Assembly (NCBI GenBank): GCA_003022905.1
Contig: PXSE01000047.1
Location: 1 to 17,596, forward strand
DNA from: Halobacteriales archaeon QS_9_68_42
Lineage (GTDB): Archaea > Halobacteriota > Halobacteria > Halobacteriales > Haloarculaceae
Direction: 5' to 3'
Length of the DNA: 17,596 nt
Below are positions 1 through 7,689 of the stretch, piece by piece (positions within the stretch are counted from its first letter, which is position 1; each line of letters opens with the position of its first letter). The notes below the pieces were generated by a model. That model was not told the DNA's origin, made no database searches, and saw only the letters and a list, made by a program, of their open reading frames with translations. The position numbers and the translations under genes are program-made.

Positions 1-1595
1 GGCCTCGACCATCGCCTCCGCCCGGGCGACGGCGTCCTCGATGGCCTCGTAGCGGCCGCCGTCGTGGAAGGAGTCCGGCGTGACGTTGAGGATGCCCATG
101 ACCGCGGTGCCGTCCGTCCAGGGGTACTCGGCCCCATCCGCGTCCGTCTCCCGGGACCGGACCTCGAGCGTCTCCCGGATTTGCTCGGCGACGACGGCGA
201 GGCCGTGGGGGGCGTCCTCGAGCGTCCCGGCGAGGTCACCGAACTGTTCGAGTGTCCCCATCAGCACGGCGTCGACGGGTTCGCGCTCCTGGGCCGCGAC
301 GCCGGAGACGGCACACTCCCCGCCGAGGGCGGCCAGTTCTCGCTCGATTCGGGCGGCCTGCCGCCGCTGGAGGCGCGTGGCCACAACCCGGTGGACGCCC
401 GCCCGGCCGACGCGGCGGACGCCCTGCTCGGGCACCTCGGTCGCCGACAGCGCCGCCACCGCGTCCTCGGCGTCGGCGACGCGCTTGGGAACACCGAGGC
501 GCGTCCACCGGCGTCGGGCCTCGGCGACGACGAACAGCGAGCCGCACACCACGACGGCGTCGCCGTCGTCGGCGGCCGACAGCGCCGTCTCGAGGGCGTC
601 CTCGACGGCGTCGACCGTCCGGACCGATGGCGCCGATTCGAAGACGTCCGCCAGCACCTCGGGCGTCTCCGCGCGGTCGAAGGCCGGCCGGCAGGCGTAG
701 ACGGCGTCGGCGTCCGGCAGCGCCCCGGCCATCCCGGCGTGGTCCTTGTCGGACATCGCGCCGAACACGAGGTGGAGGTCGTCGAACTCGAACGTCGAGA
801 GGGCGTCGGCGACCCCCTTGCAACTGCCGGGGTTGTGGGCGCCGTCCAGCACGACCAGCGGCTCCTGCTCTATCACCTCGAAGCGGCCGGGCCAGTGGGC
901 GTTCCGGAGGCCGCGCTCGATGTCGTCGACGGCCACGTCGCCGACCTGTCGGGCCAGCGCGGCCGCGACGCCACGGACTCGATGGCCGCGAGCACGTCGC
1001 CGGCGGTGGCGGTCACGAGCGGGGCGTCGTCGGGCGCGACGGCGGCCTTGTCGCGGGCAATCTCCTCGACGGTGTCGCCGAGGATGTCGGTGTGCTCGAG
1101 CGTGATGCTCGTGACCGCTGCCGCCTCGGGTTCGAGCGCGCTCGTGGCGTCGTAGCGCCCCCCGATGCCCACCTCCAGCACCGCCACGTCGACGTCGGCC
1201 CGGGCGAACGCCCACGCCGCCAGCGCCGTCGTCGTCTCGAAGAACGTGGGCGACGCCCCGTCGGCCGCCCGTTCGGTGATGTACGGCTCGGCGGTCTCGA
1301 CGAACTCCCGGACGGCCCGCCGGGTGACCTTCCGGCCGTCGATGCGGACCCGTTCGCGGACGTCGTCGAGGTGCGGCGAGGTGTACAGGCCCACGTCGTA
1401 CCCTGCCTCCCGCAGGACGCTCTCGACCATGCGGGCGGTGCTGCCCTTCCCGTTCGACCCCGCGACCTGGACGACCCGGAACGCCTCGCCGGGCCGGCCC
1501 AGGTACTCCAGCAGGCGCCGGGTCGACTCGACGCCCGTCGTCGGCGAGTACCGGCGGAGATCGAAGAGGAAGTTCGCCGCCTCGTGGTACTCCAT
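1..1595 (-). pseudogene. folCP: folCP: folylpolyglutamate synthase / dihydropteroate synthase fusion, disrupted and cut by the window edge
   Basis: Fused folate gene of the haloarchaeal type: the FolC half adds glutamate to folates and the FolP half condenses pABA with the pterin diphosphate. From the ATG at 1595 the first frame reads about 211 residues of FolC, with the P-loop VAGSNGKGST (44-53) and LEVGIGGRYDATSA (from 140). Near 960-970 the frame changes. In the new frame FolC resumes with ALARQVGDV, carries DGAHNPG (near 820-840) and stays open to base 1. FolP starts near 99 with MGILNVTPDSFHDGG and is truncated by the window. Besides the frame change, the segment FolC normally carries between the Mur-ligase-like centre and its C-terminal domain, including an HQxxNA motif, is absent. 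So this looks like an internal deletion, not one lost base. As written, translation stops at 873. The family and fusion are clear. Whether the lesion is real or a sequence error is unknown. Confidence 0.85.
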
Positions 1596-1616
1596 ACCCG
1601 GGGAAGGACGGCGAGC

Positions 1617-1625
1617 GGTTTATCG
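1617..1625 (-). promoter_or_regulatory. TATA-like element of folCP
   Basis: On the minus strand this reads cgataaacc, centred about 26 nt before the folCP ATG at 1595. That spacing fits a leaderless haloarchaeal transcript and supports the chosen start. It suggests that folCP has its own promoter in the 87-nt gap after the upstream M48 gene. Confidence 0.5.
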
Positions 1626-1682
1626 CTTTCCGGTTCGGGCCGGCAGATGGCGGTGGCAGAGGAGCGTCGGACGGCCCAGACC

Positions 1683-3233
1683 TCACGACCCCAGTTCCGA
1701 CTTGCGGACCTGCCGACGGAGCCGCTCGACGCGCCGCTCCGTCGGCGGGTGGGTCCCCAACAGCCCGCGATACACCAGCCGGTAGGTCCGGTCGAAGAAC
1801 CGCCGCTCCTCCCACGGCGGCGGCACGATGGTGAACGCAGCCAGCGAGCGCAAATCTCGTTGAGACCGGCTGTCGGCCGTTCTGTCCAGCGTTTCCAGGG
1901 CCGTTGCCAGCGCCGCAGGGTCACCGGTCATCGCGGCAGCGGCGTCGTCGGCGACGTACTCCCGCGTCCGAGCGACCATCGCCGCACAGAGCCGACCGGC
2001 CGCTGCGATGACGACGACGTACCCGATCATCACCGGGTTCACCCAGTAGCGTTCGAATGCCCGGTTCGCCGCGACCCGCGGGAACGACGCCGCCGTCAGG
2101 ACCGCCGCGTCCCGGTTTGCGACGTGAGCTAGTTCGTGAGCGAGCACAGCGTCGAGTTCCGGGTCATCAAGGGACTCCACCAGCCCGGTCGAGGCGACGA
2201 TTGTCGACGACGACGGCCGGTACCCGACTGCCGCGGCCGTCGGAGTCGCCGAAGAGACGAGACGTACGTCGGGTGCCGGCAGGTCCGCCAGCGTCGCAAG
2301 CCGAGTGACCCGCTCGTCGAGGTTCGCGAGCGTCGCCGGATCGTCGGCGTCTTCCAGTCCCTCGTCGAGTTCCCGCAGGACTGCCGCATCGCCCAACTCC
2401 GTCCGCACGACGTGACCGACGTGGACGGCGACGGCCAACAGCGTCACCCCGACCGTGGCCACCACGAGCGCCCCCGAGGCCCACCTGGCGAGCCCGAGCA
2501 GCACGTCACCCGTGAGCGCGTCCGTTCCCGTCAGCGCCGACACGAGCAGTTCCGACGGACCGGTCCAGGTCGTGCCGAGCAGGTACACCGCCGCGAGCCC
2601 CCCCAGTGCGGCCACCGCAGTCAGGACCGTCCCGACCGGTCCCGCCCACGCTGCGAGTTCGCCCGTGAGACGACGGACCCGCCTCCAGACGAGCGCGAAC
2701 TGCTCCCGTCGCGGGGGCTCTTCGACCGGGTCGACCTCGCCTCCCCACGGCGGTTCGTCGTCGCCATCAGCCGTCATCCTGGTTAGCGCGTAGAAACACA
2801 TCGGATAGAACATCGCGATACCCGTGACGAGCAGGACGAGGAACACCCACATCGGGGTTCCGAACCACCCGAAAAGAAGGTCGATAACCACAACCGACGC
2901 GACGACGGGTCCTATGTAGGCGTATATATGTAAGTATGACAGGCTCTCCGGTACGGCGAGCGCCCCGAGTTCCGACTCTCGTGTGAGGCGGTGGGAGGCG
3001 ACCGTCACGAGCAACAGGACCGCGTACGCGACGACCGCGATAACGAGACCGGCGGCCTCGCCGTAGAGCGCCGTCGTGAGGGCGCTCATCAGCCACAGGG
3101 GAGGAACCGTCGTGAGGCCGAACAGCACGGCCTCCACGCCCACCATGACGGCCGCGATGACCGCAAGGAGCAGTACCGCTACGAGCAGCCGGACCCGCAG
3201 ACGGAGCTTCGACCAGCGACCGGGCGAGCTCAT
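1683..3233 (-). CDS. large membrane M48 family zinc metalloprotease (HtpX-like)
   Basis: Predicted integral-membrane zinc protease of peptidase family M48, about 516 aa, clearly longer than ordinary HtpX (about 290 aa). The extra N-terminal half has several hydrophobic segments (about residues 15-40, 48-80, 104-150, 198-222, 246-276). The M48 domain follows: HELAH at 367-371 gives two zinc ligands and the catalytic Glu, REYVAD (E426) supplies the third ligand, and THPPTERRVERL near 495-506 is the usual C-terminal signature. A membrane segment (about 402-422) lies between HELAH and REYVAD, as expected. By family, such proteases degrade misfolded membrane proteins. The native substrate is unknown. 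A GTG (3234-3236) sits directly before the ATG at 3233. I prefer the ATG, since a TATA-like element lies 27 nt upstream. It is tandem with the broken htpX gene upstream and may cover its role. Confidence 0.88.
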   Translation of the reverse strand: MSSPGRWSKLRLRVRLLVAVLLLAVIAAVMVGVEAVLFGLTTVPPLWLMSALTTALYGEAAGLVIAVVAYAVLLLVTVASHRLTRESELGALAVPESLSYLHIYAYIGPVVASVVVIDLLFGWFGTPMWVFLVLLVTGIAMFYPMCFYALTRMTADGDDEPPWGGEVDPVEEPPRREQFALVWRRVRRLTGELAAWAGPVGTVLTAVAALGGLAAVYLLGTTWTGPSELLVSALTGTDALTGDVLLGLARWASGALVVATVGVTLLAVAVHVGHVVRTELGDAAVLRELDEGLEDADDPATLANLDERVTRLATLADLPAPDVRLVSSATPTAAAVGYRPSSSTIVASTGLVESLDDPELDAVLAHELAHVANRDAAVLTAASFPRVAANRAFERYWVNPVMIGYVVVIAAAGRLCAAMVARTREYVADDAAAAMTGDPAALATALETLDRTADSRSQRDLRSLAAFTIVPPPWEERRFFDRTYRLVYRGLLGTHPPTERRVERLRRQVRKSELGS

Positions 3234-3255
3234 CACGCCGGTCGACAGGCGGGTC

Positions 3256-3265
3256 GATATTCAAT
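3256..3265 (-). promoter_or_regulatory. TATA-like element of the large M48 gene
   Basis: On the minus strand attgaatatc lies about 27 nt before the ATG at 3233, the only AT-rich patch in the 67-nt gap to the htpX remnant. This is the standard position for a leaderless haloarchaeal promoter. Confidence 0.45.
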
Positions 3266-3300
3266 CTCCCGACCGGGCCGAGGGCCAAGGCTCCGGAACT

Positions 3301-4020
3301 CTAGTAGAACTCGCGCTCGACGTTCTGGACGGCCTCGATGCGCTTCTCGATTGGCGGGTGGGTCGCAAACAGCTTCTCCAGCGCCGACCGCTCGCCGCCG
3401 AAGATACACAGTGCCGAGACGTTGTCGTCGAGTTCCGCGTCGGTCCGCTTGCCGGCCGAGGATATCTTCCGGAGCGCGTCGGCCATCGCGTCGCCGCCGA
3501 CGTGGCGGGCGGCGTCGTCGTCGGCGACGTACTCCTAGGCGGCGAAGCCGAGCATCGAGGCGATGGCCTGGCCCATCACCATCGTGACGACGTCGCGGTT
3601 GTCGATGTGGGCGAGCTCGTGGGCCAGCACCGCCTCCAGTTCCTCGTGGTCGAGCGCGCGCATCAGTTCCGTGGAGACGACCACGACCCCGGCGCCGCGG
3701 CGGCCGACCGCGAAGGCGTTCGGCACGCCCATGTCGGCGACCTTCAGGGTCGGCTTCTCGAGGTCCATCTCCCCGCAGATGCGCTCGACCGAGCTGTGAA
3801 TCTCGTGGTATCGGTCCTCGGGCATGTCCTCGGCGCCGACGCTCCGGAGCGCGGCCCACTTGCCGAACTTGTACTGGAAGCCGGCGAACAGGACGGTCCC
3901 GAGCAGGACGAGCGGAATCGGGGCGCCGGCCCCGACCGCGAAGATCGCCAGGAGCATGTAGAAGCCGAACAGGATGCTCCCGACGACCGCCATGCGCGCC
4001 TTGAGTCCGACGTGTCGCAT
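3301..4020 (-). pseudogene. htpX: htpX-type M48 protease, broken by an in-frame stop and an internal deletion
   Basis: The first part (4020 to 3535) encodes 161 residues: two N-terminal membrane segments (about 10-30 and 35-48), the conserved MGVPNAFAVGRR region and HELAH at 134-138. A TAG at 3535-3537 ends it directly after GFAA. The same frame then continues EYVADDDAARHVGGD and runs 77 residues to 3301, ending with the family signature FATHPPIEKRIEAV. About 50 residues that HtpX normally has between these parts (a membrane helix and the residues leading to REY) are missing, so the stop sits on a deletion junction. The truncated product keeps HEXXH but lacks the third zinc-binding Glu, so it should be inactive. 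An ATG at 4083 is in frame, but 4020 fits both the family start and the TATA element. Real pseudogene or assembly fault is undecided. Confidence 0.85.
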
Positions 4021-4044
4021 ACTGTCCGTTCGTTGTCGACTGAC

Positions 4045-4053
4045 GAATAAATG
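4045..4053 (-). promoter_or_regulatory. TATA-like element of the htpX remnant
   Basis: On the minus strand catttattc lies about 28-30 nt before the ATG at 4020, a leaderless-type arrangement. The promoter looks intact although the gene behind it is broken. Confidence 0.5.
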
Positions 4054-4119
4054 CGTTCTGGCATTCGTGTGAACTAACCGCACGGAAGGGGAACGCGGCG
4101 GAATCCGCGCGACTCACAA

Positions 4120-4128
4120 CACATAAGT
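4120..4128 (+). promoter_or_regulatory. candidate promoter element of the dap gene cluster
   Basis: cacataagt is the best AT-rich patch on the plus strand before dapA. The stretch just before the dapA ATG (4329) has no TATA-like sequence. If this element is used, transcription would begin near 4150, giving dapA a leader of roughly 180 nt, unusual beside the leaderless genes here. It lies 28 nt before the ATG of the small ORF at 4152. Inference from position only. Confidence 0.3.
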
Positions 4129-4151
4129 CGGTTCGTGCCTCGTTGTCTCAC

Positions 4152-4244
4152 ATGCAGACGCGCGCACCCGCCGGGCTGCCGCTGCCGACCACCGGCGGGA
4201 GCGCCGACGCGCCCGTTTCTGGCGAGAAAGGCAAACGTCCGTAG
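4152..4244 (+). CDS. possible 30-aa leader ORF upstream of dapA
   Basis: An ATG at 4152 opens 30 codons ending in TAG at 4244, rich in Pro, Gly and Ala, with two Lys near the end. A TATA-like element centred near 4124 is at the right distance for leaderless translation. It lies within the 308-nt gap between the divergent htpX and dapA starts. It could be a leader peptide for the lysine genes, a free small protein, or chance. It has no Lys-codon run of the attenuation type, and I recognise no family. Confidence 0.2.
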   Translation: MQTRAPAGLPLPTTGGSADAPVSGEKGKRP

Positions 4245-4328
4245 CCGGGTCTGCGGCGGGCGTGACGCCCCCGTCGCAGGTCGACTCCGGACGCACCGCC
4301 CGACGACCGCCCGACCACCCGACACCAC

Positions 4329-5216
4329 ATGACACACGACACGTTCACCGGCGTCTTCCCCGCGATGACGACGCCACTGCACGACGACGAGAGCATCGAT
4401 CACGACACCCTGCGCGCCCACGCCCGGCGCCTGGAAACGGCGGGCGTCGACGGCCTCGTGCCGGTCGGCACTACCGGCGAGTCGGCGACCATGAGCCACG
4501 ACGAGCACGTCGAGGTCGTCGAGACGGTCGTCGACGCGGTCGACGACGTGCCGGTCATCGCCGGCAGCGGCTCGAACAACACCCGCGAGGCGCTGGAACT
4601 CTCCGGGCGGGCCGCCGACGCGGGCGCCGATGGCCTGCTTCTCATCTCGCCGTACTACAACCGGCCGGAGCCGGACGGCATGGAGGCGCACTTCCGGGCC
4701 GTCGCCGATGCCGTCGACCTGCCGCAGATCATCTACAACGTCCCGAGCCGGACGGGCCGGAACATCGCCGTCGAGTCCGCCGTCGCCTTGGCCGAACACG
4801 AGAACATCGTCGGCTACAAGGCCGCAAGCGGCGACCTCAACCGGACCAACGAGGTGATAGAGCGCACCCGCAACGAGAACTTCGCGGTGCTGTCGGGCGA
4901 CGATGCCCTGACACTGCCCATCGTCGCCCAGGGCGGGTCGGGGTGCATCTCCGTGGCCGCCAACGTCGAGCCGGACCGGGTCGTCGCCCTGGTCGGGTCG
5001 GCGCTGGCCGGGGACTTCGAGCGGGCCCGCGGGCTCCAGTACGAGCTCGGCGACCTGTTTCGGGCGCTGTTCGTCGAGTCCAACCCCATCCCAATCAATG
5101 AGGCCATGGAGATGCACGGCGTCCACGCCCGGACGATGCGGACGCCGCTCAGCCCGCTCCAGCCGGAGAACCGTGAGCACCTCCGTCGGGTGCTCGACGA
5201 CCTAGAGCGGGAATGA
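4329..5216 (+). CDS. dapA: 4-hydroxy-tetrahydrodipicolinate synthase
   Basis: First committed step of the diaminopimelate/lysine pathway: condenses pyruvate with aspartate semialdehyde in the cytoplasm. The 295-aa protein has normal family length. Visible signatures are GTTGE (47-51), SPYYN (about 107-111), YNVPSRTG (136-143) and the Schiff-base Lys K164 in VGYKAASGD. GSG near 203-205 lies in the pyruvate-binding part. The start MTHDTFTGVFPAMTTP agrees with the family N-terminus. Its stop overlaps the dapB start (ATGA), which argues for one transcript and translational coupling. No TATA-like element lies directly upstream, so it may have a real 5' leader, unlike most genes here. Confidence 0.96.
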   Translation: MTHDTFTGVFPAMTTPLHDDESIDHDTLRAHARRLETAGVDGLVPVGTTGESATMSHDEHVEVVETVVDAVDDVPVIAGSGSNNTREALELSGRAADAGADGLLLISPYYNRPEPDGMEAHFRAVADAVDLPQIIYNVPSRTGRNIAVESAVALAEHENIVGYKAASGDLNRTNEVIERTRNENFAVLSGDDALTLPIVAQGGSGCISVAANVEPDRVVALVGSALAGDFERARGLQYELGDLFRALFVESNPIPINEAMEMHGVHARTMRTPLSPLQPENREHLRRVLDDLERE

Positions 5217-5953
5217 GAGTCGTCGTCGCCGGTGCGACGGGCCGGACCGGGGGCGAGGTGGTCGTCGAGGCCACGGAGCGCGGCCACGACGTGGTCGGCG
5301 TCGCCGGCTCGGCGGGGACCGTCGGGGGCGTTGACGTTCGCCCTGCCGGGGAGCTGCCGGAGCTTCTGACCGACGCGGACGCGCTCGTCGACTTCACCGT
5401 CCCGGCGGCGAGCCGCGAGCACGCCGAACTGGCCGCGGCGGCCGGTGTTCCCTACGTCGTCGGCACGACCGGGTTCGACGCCGGCGGCCTCGCGGACCTG
5501 CGCGAGGCCAGCGAGTCGACGGCCGTGCTGAAGGCCTCGAACTTCGCCCGCGGCGTCCAGGCGCTGTTGCGCGTCGTCGAGGCCGGCGTCGAGGCCCTGC
5601 CCGACTACGACGTCGAGCTGACGGAGACCCACCACAGCGGCAAGCGGGACGCCCCCAGCGGGACGGCGAAGACGCTGCTCGAAACCGTCGATGAGGCCCG
5701 CGAGGGCGACCTCGACCGCACCCACGGCCGCGAGGGCGAACACCGCCGCGCCGACTCGGAGGTCGGCGTCCACGTCCGGCGGGCGGGGACCGTCCGCGGC
5801 GAGCACGAACTCCTGCTTGCGGGCAACGACGAGGTGCTGACGCTTTCGCACCGCGCGGAGTCCCGGCGCGTGTTCGCCGCCGGCGCCGTCGACGCCGCCG
5901 AGTGGCTGGCCGACCGGGAGCCGGGCTGGTACGAGTTCGGCGACGTGCTGTAG
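5213..5953 (+). CDS. dapB: 4-hydroxy-tetrahydrodipicolinate reductase
   Basis: Reduces the DapA product with NAD(P)H to tetrahydrodipicolinate. The 246-aa length is normal for the archaeal enzyme. The N-terminal Rossmann motif GATGRTG (7-13) binds the nucleotide, VGTTG is at 83-87, and the family's active-site signature ETHHSGKRDAPSGTA is at 138-152, including the catalytic His pair and Lys. The ATG shares four bases with the dapA stop. A 100-nt gap with an inverted repeat follows before dapD. Confidence 0.96.
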   Translation: MRVVVAGATGRTGGEVVVEATERGHDVVGVAGSAGTVGGVDVRPAGELPELLTDADALVDFTVPAASREHAELAAAAGVPYVVGTTGFDAGGLADLREASESTAVLKASNFARGVQALLRVVEAGVEALPDYDVELTETHHSGKRDAPSGTAKTLLETVDEAREGDLDRTHGREGEHRRADSEVGVHVRRAGTVRGEHELLLAGNDEVLTLSHRAESRRVFAAGAVDAAEWLADREPGWYEFGDVL

Positions 5954-5971
5954 AGCGGCGGCGACCGCGCT

Positions 5972-6009
5972 CTGTCCGGGGCAGGGGGCGGGCGACGTCC
6001 GCCGGACAG
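5972..6009. repeat. 8-bp inverted repeat in the dapB-dapD gap
   Basis: ctgtccgg at 5972-5979 and its exact reverse complement ccggacag at 6002-6009 flank a 22-nt GC-rich loop, 19 nt after the dapB stop. It has no T-run, so it is not a canonical archaeal terminator. It could be an RNA hairpin tuning dapD expression. In DNA this GC-rich an 8-bp match can arise by chance. Confidence 0.35.
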
Positions 6010-6053
6010 GCGATTCCAACAGAGCCAAGCCCGCCTCCGACGAACCGGGGCGC

Positions 6054-6890
6054 ATGAGCGCACTCGAAAGCGATGTCCGGGAGTTACAGCGGCGCTACGA
6101 TGAGGGACTGACCGCCGAGGCGGCCGGCCGCGAGGAGTACGCAGTACTGGAGGAGTTCTTGGACACCCTCGAGACCGGGGAAGTACGGGCCGCCGAGAAG
6201 CGCGGCGGCGAGTGGGAGGCCAACGGGTGGGTCAAGCGGGGCATCCTGCTGAACTTCGGCCTGCGATCCATCGAGACCCACACCCACGGCGGCGTCGACT
6301 ACCACGACGTATTGCCGCTGCGGGAGACGGGCGACCTCCCCGACCGGGGCACCCGGAACACGCCCGACGGGACGATTATCCGCCGCGGCGCTCACGTCGG
6401 CGGCGACGCCATCCTGATGAGCCCCGCCTTCGTCAACGTCGGGGCGTACGTCGGCGACGGCACGCTGGTGGACTCCTGTGACACCGTCGGCTCAGCGGCG
6501 CAGATCGGCGACGACGTCAAGCTCGGCGCCAACACGCTCATCGGCGGCGTGCTCGAACCGGCCGAGGCCGCCCCCGTCGTCGTCGAGGACGGCGTCTCGC
6601 TGGGCGCCGGCTGTCGGGTCACGTCGGGGTTCGTCGTCGGCGAGAACAGCGTCGTCGGCGAGAACACCCTGCTGACGCCCCGGGTTCCGGTGTACGACCT
6701 CGTCGAGGAGGAGATACTGTACGGCGAGTTGCCGCCCGAGCGGCGGGCGTTTACCCGGTTCGTCGAGTCGAGCGTCGGCGACCACGACCTCTTCGAGGGC
6801 GGCGCCTATAAGCCCGCCGTCGTCGCCACCGACATCGAGGCCGAGACGCTCGAGGCGACCGAGCGCGAGGACGCCCTGCGGGATAACTGA
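6054..6890 (+). CDS. dapD: 2,3,4,5-tetrahydropyridine-2,6-dicarboxylate N-succinyltransferase
   Basis: Transfers succinyl from succinyl-CoA to tetrahydrodipicolinate, marking the succinylase branch of diaminopimelate synthesis. The 278-aa protein has the two-part family build: a helical N-terminal region, then a left-handed beta-helix of hexapeptide repeats from about 105 to 210. Diagnostic stretches are LMSPAFVNVGAYVGDGTLVD (121-140), DTVGSAAQIG (143-152) and GGVLEPAEAAPVVVEDG (164-180). It lies 100 nt after dapB with no clear TATA-like element of its own, so it is probably read from the dapA promoter. The gene after it is not the next pathway step: lysA is 1.5 kb away. Confidence 0.95.
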   Translation: MSALESDVRELQRRYDEGLTAEAAGREEYAVLEEFLDTLETGEVRAAEKRGGEWEANGWVKRGILLNFGLRSIETHTHGGVDYHDVLPLRETGDLPDRGTRNTPDGTIIRRGAHVGGDAILMSPAFVNVGAYVGDGTLVDSCDTVGSAAQIGDDVKLGANTLIGGVLEPAEAAPVVVEDGVSLGAGCRVTSGFVVGENSVVGENTLLTPRVPVYDLVEEEILYGELPPERRAFTRFVESSVGDHDLFEGGAYKPAVVATDIEAETLEATEREDALRDN

Positions 6891-7061
6891 GACTGAGTGC
6901 TGTGGGTCATTACCGGATCGACCGCCCGACTGCGGACGGTCGTACGGGAAACAGCCACAGCAATCAATACGACGGGAGTGGTCGCCTCGTGGTCTCATTG
7001 CCTGACCCGGACGAACACTAAATCGTTGCTTCGAAACCCCACGACCGACAGTACGAGTTGC

Positions 7062-7075
7062 CGTGTAGGTACACG
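7062..7075. repeat. 14-nt near-palindrome, candidate operator
   Basis: cgtgta and tacacg flank the dinucleotide gg, giving a perfect 6+2+6 inverted repeat, followed at once by an AT-rich stretch (gtattagtc). The layout resembles a dimeric regulator site beside a promoter, but the DUF4112 start is 180 nt away and no transcript is evident. Confidence 0.3.
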
Positions 7076-7223
7076 TATTAGTCAAACGTACATCTCAGGC
7101 CTATATGCATAGATTCGAGGCGAGAGCGGACCTGTCGGTCGGTGTCGGGGTTGGACTTCTCCCGGGACACTCGCGCGCGAACGCGGAGGTTCGACCCCGT
7201 ATTCTTCGTCCCGTTAGGCCCAG

Positions 7224-7232
7224 AATTTAAAC
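7224..7232 (+). promoter_or_regulatory. TATA-like element of the DUF4112 gene
   Basis: aatttaaac is centred about 27 nt before the ATG at 7255. It is one of the clearest haloarchaeal TATA matches in the window and implies a leaderless mRNA. It shows that this gene is transcribed independently of dapD. Confidence 0.6.
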
Positions 7233-7254
7233 GGCCGACGCTCCCAGCAACAGT

Positions 7255-7677
7255 ATGGTCAGTCAAACAATCGATTCGCTAGAGTCGCAGTTCGACGGCA
7301 TCGAGGAGGTACCTAACTCCGTCGACGAGGCGGCGGTCCGCCGCATGCGCTTCGTTGCGAACCTGCTGGACGACAGCATTCGCGTGCCGGGGACGGAGTT
7401 CCGTATCGGTATCGACCCGATTCTCGGCATCGTACCGGGCGCCGGTGACGCGGTGGCGGCGGCGATGTCGGTGTATATCGTCCTCGAGTCGGCGCGACTC
7501 GGCGTCCCGTTCCTGACCCTGCTCCGGATGATAGCCAACGTTACCCTCGACTTCGCCATCGGGTCGGTGCCGGTCGTCGGGACCCTGTTCGACACCGTCT
7601 GGAAGGCCAACCGAAAGAACGTCGAACTCGCCGTCGACTCTCTTGACGGCGAGTCCATCGACGTCACCGTCGAGTAG
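7255..7677 (+). CDS. DUF4112 domain membrane-associated protein
   Basis: A 140-aa protein of the DUF4112 family, whose function is not known. The signature GIDPILGIVPGAGD is at 52-65, followed by a hydrophobic stretch (66-98). A second Gly/Pro-rich hydrophobic stretch, IGSVPVVGTLFDTVWKANRKN, is at 102-122. Together these suggest a small membrane protein with two hydrophobic segments and an acidic C-terminus. The start is fixed by the TATA element. It sits between dapD and lysA, where haloarchaea I know have no gene, and converges on the two small Gly-rich protein genes, with its stop only 12 nt from the first. No link to lysine synthesis is evident. Confidence 0.85.
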   Translation: MVSQTIDSLESQFDGIEEVPNSVDEAAVRRMRFVANLLDDSIRVPGTEFRIGIDPILGIVPGAGDAVAAAMSVYIVLESARLGVPFLTLLRMIANVTLDFAIGSVPVVGTLFDTVWKANRKNVELAVDSLDGESIDVTVE

Positions 7678-7689
7678 CGCGACCGAGAT

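Larger units (their letters stand above)
6891..7254. other. 364-nt intergenic region between dapD and the DUF4112 gene
   Basis: No gene can be supported here. By eye it is richer in A/T than its surroundings, especially about 7010-7110. It holds a 6-bp inverted repeat (7062-7075) and the TATA-like element of the next gene at its right end. Weak ORFs cross it on both strands (plus from 6897, minus ending at 7078), but I recognise no protein in them and none has a convincing start. It could be the scar of a mobile element or a lost gene, but no terminal repeats or target duplication are visible. Confidence 0.5.

Noticed and set aside
252..2132. 626-codon plus-strand open frame across folCP and the M48 gene
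   Set aside because: It is Arg/Pro/Gly-rich with no motifs and runs through two genes clearly coded on the other strand.
6897..7112. 71-codon plus-strand ORF in the dapD-DUF4112 spacer
   Set aside because: GTG start without a TATA element at the right distance, no recognisable family, and Ser/Thr/Arg-rich rather than acidic composition.
7188..7198. tRNA T-loop-like ggttcgacccc
   Set aside because: The flanking bases do not form a T-stem, and no anticodon or acceptor stem can be drawn around it, so neither a tRNA nor a good att site is supported.
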